64,000 bases of DNA, taken from an uncultured bacterium (GTDB lineage Bacteria; Cyanobacteriota; Vampirovibrionia; Gastranaerophilales; Gastranaerophilaceae). This document shows, in pieces, positions 18,855-26,197 of the stretch. The notes under the pieces were generated by a model that was given only the letters and a program-made list of their open reading frames with translations, ran no database searches and had not been told where the DNA came from. Positions within the stretch are counted from its first letter, which is position 1. Each line of letters starts with the position of its first letter. A program made the position numbers and the translations under genes. The stretch is taken from contig CATXCB010000003.1 of NCBI GenBank assembly GCA_958366705.1, positions 99,041-163,040 of the forward strand, read 5' to 3'.

Positions 18855-19763
18855 ATGAACTTAATTAAACCAAAAAAGTTAAAAAAAGGAGATACAATAT
18901 CAATTATTGCTCCTGCCGGTGCCGTTGATATGCACCTTGTACAAAAAGCTGAAGAATATTTTAAAAATAGCGGCTACAACGTTAAACTCGGCTCAAACAT
19001 AAATAACCACTACAGATGCATGTCCGGCTCCGATGATGAACGGCTTGAAGACTTACACATTGCTTTCTCTGATTCAGAAACAAACGCAATTATTTGTGCC
19101 AGAGGCGGATTTGGAACTCTAAAACTGCTAAACAAAATTGATTATAACCTTATTAGAAATAACCCTAAAATATTATGCGGATACTCTGATATAACAGCAT
19201 TATCTGCAATGATACTAAAAAAATGCAATCTCATAACATTTTCAGGTCCAATGGCTCAAAGTGACTTTTCATGTACTTCTTCTCAAATAAATAAATATAC
19301 AGAAAAGAATTTTTGGAGCACATTAACTAATTCAACACCAGTTAAACTAATACCTCAGGATTGCGCAAAAACTTATAAAAAAGGAAGTGCGGCAGGTGTT
19401 ATGTTTGGAGGTAATCTTGCAACTATAGCTTCTCTATGCGGACAAGACTTTATTCCTGATAACAAATTTATTTTCTTTACAGAAGATATAAACGAACCGA
19501 CATATAAAATTGATAAATATTTTACCCAATTATTTAGTATAAAAAAGTTCAAAGAAAATATATCAGCACTTATATTAGGCGACTTTACCGAAACTGATAA
19601 TAAACAATGGCTGGATGAGATTTTTACAGAAATTGCATCACAAACCCGTATTCCTATATTTTCTGGTTATCCTATTTCTCATACAGAAATTAAGGCAACC
19701 ATCCCGTTTGGCGCTGAAGCTGTAATAGAAAATAGCGGCGTAATGACAATCAACAACGAATAA
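18855..19763 (+). CDS. ldcA: LD-carboxypeptidase, peptidase family S66 (302 aa)
   Basis: The enzyme removes the terminal D-Ala from tetrapeptides of recycled peptidoglycan. The family also contains MccF self-immunity proteins. The Ser-Glu-His triad is readable: Ser111 in CGYSDITAL, Glu210 in FFTEDINEPTYKID and His276 in GYPISHTEIKATIPFG. The N-terminal strand (GDTISIIAPAGAVD) and RGGFGTLKLL are also characteristic. The length is typical. AAGGG lies about 7 nt before the ATG. It is divergent from dnaX and its 3' end overlaps the convergent UspA gene by 14 nt. I prefer LdcA to MccF because there is no microcin-like context. Confidence 0.88.
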   Translation: MNLIKPKKLKKGDTISIIAPAGAVDMHLVQKAEEYFKNSGYNVKLGSNINNHYRCMSGSDDERLEDLHIAFSDSETNAIICARGGFGTLKLLNKIDYNLIRNNPKILCGYSDITALSAMILKKCNLITFSGPMAQSDFSCTSSQINKYTEKNFWSTLTNSTPVKLIPQDCAKTYKKGSAAGVMFGGNLATIASLCGQDFIPDNKFIFFTEDINEPTYKIDKYFTQLFSIKKFKENISALILGDFTETDNKQWLDEIFTEIASQTRIPIFSGYPISHTEIKATIPFGAEAVIENSGVMTINNE

Positions 19764-20607
19764 TTAGAACATCTGATTTAACATTTTCCAGAACTCTTTT
19801 ACTTACAGAGCCAAGAATAAACTTTGACAGATACTTTTTATCCCTTCTCCCGCTTACTACAAGATCAATATTTTCTTTATGCGCATATTTTATAAGCTCC
19901 TGAGCTGGAACTCCATTTAAAATTGCCTTTGAAGAGACGGTTAATCCATTTTCACTGAACATTTTCTCAAATTTTGAAAGCAGCAATAATGAGGCTTTTT
20001 CTTGCTTTCTTTCAATTTCAAGCATCCAGTTAGAATCTAAACTTCCCTCCAGAAATAAATAATCAGGAATTTCATAAACTGTTGCAAGATGAATTTCTTT
20101 ATCTTTAAGGTTCAGGGTATCAATACTTTTTGCGACAACCTTATTGCTAAGTTCTGTATTATCAACTGTAAATAAAACTTTCGTTCGTTCATTTTTATCT
20201 TTAGAAATAAAAGTAGAAATTTTTGCCACAGAGGCAATTTCTTGAGAAACAGAACCAAGCCACTTTTGAATTCCTTTTTTTCCATGTGAACCCATTACCA
20301 CAAAATCATAATCATCACTGTCTAATATTTCTAGTATCGCATCAATTGTTGAACCGCACATTTTTATTTTTTTTACAACATTTATACCGTTTTCTTGTAA
20401 AAATTTCTCTGCATAATCTAATATTGAATCCGCAGAATTTGCGCACTGGTAAGCAAATTCAGTTCCCTCAATTGTTGTTGTATCCGGCAAAAAACTCCAA
20501 TCAATTACACATAGCGCATCCACTGTCATATTCGAAACCCAGAGTGAAAAATTATGAATTGCGTGATAGCTGATTTTTGATCCATCCGTACAAAATAAAA
20601 CTTTCAT
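19750..20607 (-). CDS. Tandem-domain universal stress protein, UspA family (285 aa)
   Basis: Two Usp domains are fused. The first, residues about 1-140, has the ATP-binding signature G-x2-G-x9-G-[ST] in GSHGKKGIQKWLGSVSQEIA. The second, residues about 148-285, has a variant (SGRRDKKYLSKFILGSVSKR) in which the first glycines are partly replaced, so nucleotide binding may be restricted to the first domain. The N-terminus (MKVLFCTDGSKISYHAI) is the usual Usp strand-loop-helix with the Asp-Gly-Ser. Such proteins are induced on growth arrest or stress. AAGGAG precedes the ATG. It is convergent with ldcA. Confidence 0.88.
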   Translation of the reverse strand: MKVLFCTDGSKISYHAIHNFSLWVSNMTVDALCVIDWSFLPDTTTIEGTEFAYQCANSADSILDYAEKFLQENGINVVKKIKMCGSTIDAILEILDSDDYDFVVMGSHGKKGIQKWLGSVSQEIASVAKISTFISKDKNERTKVLFTVDNTELSNKVVAKSIDTLNLKDKEIHLATVYEIPDYLFLEGSLDSNWMLEIERKQEKASLLLLSKFEKMFSENGLTVSSKAILNGVPAQELIKYAHKENIDLVVSGRRDKKYLSKFILGSVSKRVLENVKSDVLIIRC

Positions 20608-20735
20608 TGACTTCTCCTTTTTTGATAAACATAAAATATGTTAAGGAAAATTACATTAGCTAGTCATATACACTTTTTTCTGATAAGATAGAGTTATAAG
20701 TTATTACAGTTATTTTGTTAGGATTAGTTATAGTA

Positions 20736-21350
20736 ATGTCAGCTGAAGAAAATGTAAAACTTAAAGAGTACAAAGAATTGATTGAAATCATTGCAAAGGT
20801 GGAGTATCAAAAGTTTGCAAATTCACATTTAATTGATTTACCTGAATTAATCAATATCGGTACCCACGCTTTATATATACTTTTCAAATCAAATTCACCG
20901 GAAAAGTATAACAATACCTATCTTTCTACAGCCATAAAATGGGCAATCCGTAATGAAGTAAGAAGAAGATACAAATGGTATACTTTAAAAAACAAACAAA
21001 CTCCATCTGAAGAAGATGAAACTGCCGATATTGATATTAGAGCGGAAGTTTACAAGAATATACTTTCAATTGACGAATTACAAGATGCTGAAATTCCTAC
21101 TCAAATTAAATCTCAAGACAAAACACCTGAAGAATCTATCGAATTTTCAGAATTAAAAGACGGTATTTTAGAAGCTATGAAAAAATTACCGCCTAGAGAA
21201 CGAGAACTTATTGAATATAAATTTTTTAAAGAAAAAAAACTGCGTGAAATAGCCGAAGAATTTAACATTTCACAATCTCGTATTTCTCGCATCATTCAAA
21301 CCGGTCTCGACAGAATAAAAAAAGACTTGGCTAAACAGGGGATTATTTAA
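20736..21350 (+). CDS. RNA polymerase sigma-70 family factor, compact (204 aa)
   Basis: Region 2 is seen at about residues 10-90 (YLSTAIKWAIRNEVRRRYKW resembles region 2.3/2.4). Region 4 lies at about residues 140-200 with a clear helix-turn-helix (LPPRERELIEYKFF, then REIAEEFNISQSRISRII). There is no region 1.1 or long region 3, so it is an alternative factor of the group 3 or 4 kind. It is not clearly FliA, although flagellar genes exist nearby. An upstream in-frame TTG at 20715 is possible, but the ATG at 20736 begins the conserved part. The only AGGA is 12 nt upstream. It is directly followed by gcvPB (3-nt gap), so the two are likely co-transcribed. Confidence 0.85.
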   Translation: MSAEENVKLKEYKELIEIIAKVEYQKFANSHLIDLPELINIGTHALYILFKSNSPEKYNNTYLSTAIKWAIRNEVRRRYKWYTLKNKQTPSEEDETADIDIRAEVYKNILSIDELQDAEIPTQIKSQDKTPEESIEFSELKDGILEAMKKLPPRERELIEYKFFKEKKLREIAEEFNISQSRISRIIQTGLDRIKKDLAKQGII

Positions 21351-21353
21351 AAT

Positions 21354-22778
21354 ATGAAAACAATTTTTGAAAAAAGCAACGGTAATGATGGAATTAATCT
21401 TACCGACGAAATTGAAAATCTTTGCTTTTTACCTGAAAACGTACTCAGAAAAGATAAAGTAGGACTTCCGCAACTCGGAGAATTAGAAGTGATGAGACAC
21501 TATAAAGAGTTGTCTGATTTAAACTTTTGTATAGAAAAAGGGTTCTATCCGCTTGGGTCCTGCACTATGAAATATAATCCTAAAGTAAATGAATTTCTAG
21601 CCGGGCTTGAGGATTTTAACATTCACCCTAATACTGATGAAAACCTGGCTCAAGGTTCTCTAAAACTTATGTTTGACTTACAGCAGGCACTGCTTAAAAT
21701 TACAGGAATGGATGCTATTACATTAACACCATCAGCTGGTGCGCATGGCGAAATGACAGGCATGATGGTTATTCAAAAATACTTTAAAACCATAGGGGAA
21801 AACAGAACAAAAGTTATTATTCCTGATTCTGCACACGGCACAAATCCGGCAAGTGCCAGAATGGCAGGATTTGACATTATTGAAATAAAATCAAATGAAA
21901 AAGGCCAAGTTGATATCGAAGCTCTAAAACAGGTTTTAACACCGGATGTAGCAGCAATAATGATGACTAATCCAAATACATTAGGAATTTTTGAAGAAAA
22001 TGTAGAAGAAATATCCCAAATAATGCATAAAAATGGTTCATTGTTATATTACGATGGTGCAAATTTTAATGCGATTATGGGGCACACAAATCCTAAACTG
22101 ATGGGATTTGATGTAGTGCATCTTAACCTTCACAAAACATTTTCAACTCCGCATGGCGGTGGAGGGCCAGGTGCCGGACCTGTTGCTGTAACCGAAAGAT
22201 TAAAAAACTTTTTGCCTGTCCCAATAGTAGCTTTTGATGGAAGAAAGTATTATAAAAACTATGATTTAAAACATTCTATAGGAAATGTAAAAAATTTCTA
22301 TGGAAATTTCGCTGTTCTTGTTAAAGCTTACGCATACATATTAATGATGGGTAAAAATTTGAAAGAGGCCTCTAAGAATGCCGTGCTAAACGCAAATTAT
22401 TTAAAAGAAAAATTAAAAAAATATTATAATTTGCCATATGACGAACCCTGTATGCATGAATTTGTAATAACAGGCGAAAAACAAAAATTGGAAAACGGAA
22501 TTTCAACACTAAATTTAGCAAAAAGATTGATGGATGAAAACACACATCCTCCAACAGTTTATTTTCCACTGATTGTGCATGAGGCAATTATGATTGAACC
22601 AACAGAATCAGAAAACAAAGATAAACTGGATGAATTTGCACAAACTATGATAAAAATTGCACAAGAAGCTGAAACTAATCCTGAAAATATTTTATCAGCA
22701 CCTCATAATACACCGGTGAAAAAGATTGATGAAGTTTTGGCTGCTCGTCATCCGAATTTAAAGTACAGTAACAATTAG
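21354..22778 (+). CDS. gcvPB: Glycine dehydrogenase (decarboxylating) subunit 2 (474 aa)
   Basis: This is the PLP-containing beta subunit of the split P-protein of the glycine cleavage system. The PLP lysine motif is HLNLHKTFSTPHGGGGPGAG at about residues 257-276. Earlier signatures are PLGSCTMKYNPKVNE and LTPSAGAHGEMTGM. The length equals that of the two-subunit P-protein type found in Firmicutes, Thermotoga and others. Subunit 1 (gcvPA), gcvT and gcvH are not adjacent; the upstream gene is a sigma factor and the downstream gene a CoA-dehydratase-activator-like protein. The start ATG follows the sigma factor stop codon by 3 nt. Confidence 0.93.
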   Translation: MKTIFEKSNGNDGINLTDEIENLCFLPENVLRKDKVGLPQLGELEVMRHYKELSDLNFCIEKGFYPLGSCTMKYNPKVNEFLAGLEDFNIHPNTDENLAQGSLKLMFDLQQALLKITGMDAITLTPSAGAHGEMTGMMVIQKYFKTIGENRTKVIIPDSAHGTNPASARMAGFDIIEIKSNEKGQVDIEALKQVLTPDVAAIMMTNPNTLGIFEENVEEISQIMHKNGSLLYYDGANFNAIMGHTNPKLMGFDVVHLNLHKTFSTPHGGGGPGAGPVAVTERLKNFLPVPIVAFDGRKYYKNYDLKHSIGNVKNFYGNFAVLVKAYAYILMMGKNLKEASKNAVLNANYLKEKLKKYYNLPYDEPCMHEFVITGEKQKLENGISTLNLAKRLMDENTHPPTVYFPLIVHEAIMIEPTESENKDKLDEFAQTMIKIAQEAETNPENILSAPHNTPVKKIDEVLAARHPNLKYSNN

Positions 22779-22790
22779 GAAATATAAAAA

Positions 22791-23942
22791 ATGAGTAAAA
22801 AAGAAGAAAAGAAGAAAAAAATATCATTTCCTCATATGGGAACTATTAGTTATGCATGGGCTGCAGCTTTGAGAATTATAGGTTGTGAACCCTATGTCGA
22901 ACCATATACAAGCAAGAAAACATTATCTTTAGGCACAAAACACGCACCGGAAGCGATATGTTTACCTTACAAACTTATTCTTGGTAACTTTATAGAAGCT
23001 ATTGAGGGAGGAACAGATTATGTTGCAATGATTACGTCCCCTGGCTGCTGCAGACTGGGTGAGTATGGCAAATGTATAGAAAATGCCCTGCATGACCTTG
23101 GTTATGAAGCAAAATATCTAGACCTGCAACTGTATGACGGAATAAAAGGAATGTATAATTTCTTAAAAACTGCAAGTGGAAAAAATAACCCGTTCTTATT
23201 TAGCAAAGCTATTCTTATAGCAATATTAAAAGTGTTTACTATTGACAAACTGGAATCCAGACTATCTTATTGCAGAGCCAGAGAAATAAATTTTGGGGAC
23301 GCTGAAAAACATTATTTAAAAGCACTAAAATATATTGATGCCGAAGACTCACTTTTGGGACTAAAAAGGGCAATAAAACAAGCTGATGAAGAAATGAAAA
23401 AAGTTGAACTTAACCAAAACAAGGAAGTTCTATATGTTGATATAACAGGGGAAATTTACGTTGTTAATGATGAATTTTCTAATCAAAGTATTGAAAAAGA
23501 ACTTGGAAAAATGGGGGTTCAGGTTAGAAGAAGTTTAACAGTAAGCAGCTTTTTAAAAGATGCAATAATCCCAAAAATTTTCAGAAAAGGTGAAACACAC
23601 TTACAAAGGGCAGATAGACTTGCTAAGCCATATCTAATGCGAGATATTGGCGGAGATGCCTTAGAATGTGTATCCGATGTTGCATACGCAAATGAAAGAG
23701 GAATTGACGGAATCATTCACCTTAGTCCTTTCACATGTATGCCAGAAATCATGTCTCAAAATATATTCCCAGCAATGAGAGAAGATTGTGAAATCCCGAT
23801 TTTACCATTAATTCTTGATGAACAGACAGGTAGAGCAGGATATATCACAAGAATCGAAGCTTTTGTTGACTTAATGAGAAGAAGAAAAAGAAAACGCAAA
23901 ATGTCACAAAAAAATAATATACAGGAAGAAGCTGTAAAGTAA
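22791..23942 (+). CDS. DUF2229-like, 2-hydroxyacyl-CoA dehydratase activator-related protein (383 aa)
   Basis: The start (KKISFPHMGTISYAWAAAL), EAICLPYK, TSPGCCRLGEYGKC and SPFTCMPEI are typical of the DUF2229 part found in large BadF/BadG/HgdC-type activator fusions. The spaced Cys residues suggest Fe-S ligands. In the large fusions this segment follows two ATPase domains; here no ATPase domain is present in the protein or next to it. A role in an ATP-driven radical dehydratase system or another Fe-S function is inference. The C-terminus is a basic tail (RRRKRKRKMSQK). It lies 12 nt after gcvPB in the same transcription unit. Confidence 0.65.
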   Translation: MSKKEEKKKKISFPHMGTISYAWAAALRIIGCEPYVEPYTSKKTLSLGTKHAPEAICLPYKLILGNFIEAIEGGTDYVAMITSPGCCRLGEYGKCIENALHDLGYEAKYLDLQLYDGIKGMYNFLKTASGKNNPFLFSKAILIAILKVFTIDKLESRLSYCRAREINFGDAEKHYLKALKYIDAEDSLLGLKRAIKQADEEMKKVELNQNKEVLYVDITGEIYVVNDEFSNQSIEKELGKMGVQVRRSLTVSSFLKDAIIPKIFRKGETHLQRADRLAKPYLMRDIGGDALECVSDVAYANERGIDGIIHLSPFTCMPEIMSQNIFPAMREDCEIPILPLILDEQTGRAGYITRIEAFVDLMRRRKRKRKMSQKNNIQEEAVK

Positions 23943-23963
23943 AGTATTTAATGAGGAGTTTTA

Positions 23964-24794
23964 ATGTTAAAACTGATAAAGAACAACTTTAAAACAACAA
24001 ATGACTGTATAATTTTGGCAACACCACTAATAATTTTTCTTTCCATCTTAGGGTGGTATTTAAATTATGCACTGGATTCAATAGACAATATTCCAAAACT
24101 AATTCTGGCAGTTGTAACTACACTTGTAATGAGCAGCGGATTTTTTTCTGCCTGGTTTTATATGACAAAAAAAACATTAAAACTTGCTAAAACCGTATTT
24201 ATTTTTGACAAAGACAGAGCTAAAGCTTTTCGGGAATTAATCTTGTCATTGCCGAAAGGAATTGGCAAATTATTCTTACCATTTCTTGGGATAATTTCTA
24301 TTTCAGGAATTATATTCGGAATTGTTGTATTGTTAACAACAATTTTTGTAACTAAATATATTGGAACAATTGATATTGGTCTATTCAATTCAGAAAATGT
24401 ACTAATATCCACAAATGAGTTGATTAATGAAATAAAAGATTTGTCAAATAACGAACTAATTGTACTAAATTGTTGGTATTTAATCTTAACATCATTATCA
24501 ACAATTTTATCATTTATAGCAATGCTATGGATTCCTGAAGTTGTATACACTGAAACTAACCCTTTTAGAGCATTAATTCAGGCTATAAAAAAACTTTTTA
24601 TTACTCTGCCAAAATCATTTTTATTATTTTTATATGTAAACGTTTTAATGATTTGTGTCTCAGTTCTAAATACACTATTAATGTATAATCCAATTTTATA
24701 CTTTTTTGTTTTAGTCCTTTATTATTATTTATTTGTATATATTGTTGTGCTAATATTCACTTATTATGAACAGACCTTCCTTTATGAACAATAG
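23964..24794 (+). CDS. Polytopic membrane protein of unknown function (276 aa)
   Basis: About six transmembrane helices can be read at residues ~15-37, 45-67, 112-140, 168-192, 215-238 and 240-265. The loops are short and the protein lacks recognisable catalytic motifs. The pattern (KTTNDCIILATPLIIFLSIL at the start, Leu/Ile/Tyr-rich helices) resembles uncharacterised membrane proteins of the DUF975/DUF4013 kind, but I cannot assign a family. GAGG with GGAG (ATGAGGAGTTTTAATG) precedes the start. Its end overlaps the start of miaA by 29 nt, which implies translational coupling. Confidence 0.7.
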   Translation: MLKLIKNNFKTTNDCIILATPLIIFLSILGWYLNYALDSIDNIPKLILAVVTTLVMSSGFFSAWFYMTKKTLKLAKTVFIFDKDRAKAFRELILSLPKGIGKLFLPFLGIISISGIIFGIVVLLTTIFVTKYIGTIDIGLFNSENVLISTNELINEIKDLSNNELIVLNCWYLILTSLSTILSFIAMLWIPEVVYTETNPFRALIQAIKKLFITLPKSFLLFLYVNVLMICVSVLNTLLMYNPILYFFVLVLYYYLFVYIVVLIFTYYEQTFLYEQ

Positions 24795-25656
24795 AATTAA
24801 CGTTATAGCAATAGTTGGAGCAACAGCAAGCGGTAAAACTGCTTATTCAATAGAATTAGCAAAAAAGCTTGACGGTGAAATTATTTCAGCAGATTCCAGA
24901 CTTGTATATAAAGGATTTGATATTGGAACGGCAAAACCGGAGATTACAGAACGGGAAAATATTCCACACCATCTCATTGATATAGTAGAACCCGAATTTG
25001 ATTATTCAGCTGGCCTATACAAACAACAAGCAAAGGAAAAAATTATAGAAATATTTAAAAAAGGCAAAACGCCGATTATTGTTGGCGGTACAGGACTTTA
25101 TTTGAATATATTACTAAAAAATTACGATTTACCGCAAATTTCACCAAATAAGGAGTTTCGTAATAAGCTTTATACGTTAGAAAGTCAGGAACTATACGAA
25201 CTTTTAAAAACACAAGACATAGAAAGCGCTGAGACAATAAATCAAAATGATAGAAAAAAAATTATAAGAGCCTTAGAAATAATAAATGAAACAGGAAAAC
25301 CTTTAAGTTCAACCCGAGGAATAAAAGAACCGGAGTTTAATGTTAAATGGATTGGTCGAAATTTTGACAGAGAAACGCTGTATAAACGGATTGATGACCG
25401 TGTTGATATAATGATAGATAAAGGACTTATTAAAGAAACACAAAACCTATTAACAAAACATGGACGAATACCAAACTTAATAAACACAATCGGCTATCGA
25501 GAAATTTTAGGATACATTGATAATAAATATTCTCTGGAAGATGCTAAAGAATTATTAAAGAAAAATACACGAAATTACGCAAAACGTCAATTAACGTGGT
25601 TCAGGAAAAATGAAGATATTGAATGGAATATTTATCCGGAAAAACTAAAGAAGTAA
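24766..25656 (+). CDS. miaA: tRNA dimethylallyltransferase (296 aa, or 290 aa from a second start)
   Basis: The enzyme transfers a dimethylallyl group to A37 of tRNAs that read codons starting with U. The P-loop is VGATASGKTAYS at about residues 17-28, then SADSRLVYKGFDIGTAKP (the usual family has SADS-x-Q-[VI]-Y). GGTGLYLNILL, NDRKKIIRALEI and TIGYREILGYI follow, with YAKRQLTWFRK near the C-terminus. The length is near the norm. The first ATG (24766) lies inside the previous gene. A second in-frame ATG at 24784 would also give the whole domain. Neither has a clear ribosome binding site. It is the last gene of the sigma-gcvPB operon. Confidence 0.93.
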   Translation: MNRPSFMNNRINVIAIVGATASGKTAYSIELAKKLDGEIISADSRLVYKGFDIGTAKPEITERENIPHHLIDIVEPEFDYSAGLYKQQAKEKIIEIFKKGKTPIIVGGTGLYLNILLKNYDLPQISPNKEFRNKLYTLESQELYELLKTQDIESAETINQNDRKKIIRALEIINETGKPLSSTRGIKEPEFNVKWIGRNFDRETLYKRIDDRVDIMIDKGLIKETQNLLTKHGRIPNLINTIGYREILGYIDNKYSLEDAKELLKKNTRNYAKRQLTWFRKNEDIEWNIYPEKLKK

Positions 25657-25683
25657 AACTTCAGACTTCTCTAATGATAAATA

Positions 25684-26139
25684 TTACTTCACTCTAATTT
25701 TAACAACTACTTTAATTACTTCTTCTGAAGTATCTTCACTACAAGAAATTTGTGGAGCATGAGCTTCATGAGGATAAAGCATTACGAAATTTGTTCCATC
25801 TAATGTCACATATTTATCTTTTGCAACAGAATCTGAATAAAAAGTAATATCTTTTTCAAAATTATAAGGTTCTAAAATCGTTAATTCAGCACGTTCAGAC
25901 AGATATATTTTCTCTCGGCCATTAATAAGCAGCTGGATATCTGCATAATTATCATGTGTTTCATATTTAGCATCTTTTATCGGTTTTGTTTTGTATTTTT
26001 CGATATTTACATAACTGCTGTCATCTATTATAGTTTTTCCCAAAGTTATATTATTACCATCAAGATTTTTAAGAAAATCTAATACTGGCTCAGGAATATT
26101 ACTATAAAAATTAATATTATCAAGTTTATCAATAATCAT
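25684..26139 (-). CDS. YhcH/YjgK/YiaL family protein (151 aa)
   Basis: This is a small cupin-like family related to E. coli NanQ/YhcH and the EbgC subunit, thought to act on sugars (anomer or sialic-acid metabolism). Signature residues are TKPIKDAKYETHDNYADIQL at about residues 52-71 and FVMLYPHEAHAPQIS near residue 120, with the metal-binding His/Glu set. The length is typical. AAAGG lies about 10 nt before the ATG. It is separated from the upstream prepilin-like gene by a terminator, so it may depend on its own promoter (a TATAAT overlaps the start region) or on read-through. The substrate is unknown. Confidence 0.8.
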   Translation of the reverse strand: MIIDKLDNINFYSNIPEPVLDFLKNLDGNNITLGKTIIDDSSYVNIEKYKTKPIKDAKYETHDNYADIQLLINGREKIYLSERAELTILEPYNFEKDITFYSDSVAKDKYVTLDGTNFVMLYPHEAHAPQISCSEDTSEEVIKVVVKIRVK

Positions 26140-26160
26140 ATATTATAACCTTTCAAAAGA

Positions 26161-26188
26161 AAAACAGGCTTTAGAAAAAGCCTGTTTT
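26161..26188 (-). terminator. Rho-independent terminator after the 755-residue prepilin-like gene
   Basis: An 11-bp stem (AAAACAGGCTT/AAGCCTGTTTT) with a 6-nt loop; the A/T ends make it usable in both directions. Confidence 0.85.
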
Positions 26189-26197
26189 CAATATTAC

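Noticed and set aside
22791..23942. CoA-activator-like protein as a complete BadF-type ATPase
   Set aside because: No ATP-binding signature is present; only the DUF2229-like segment can be read.
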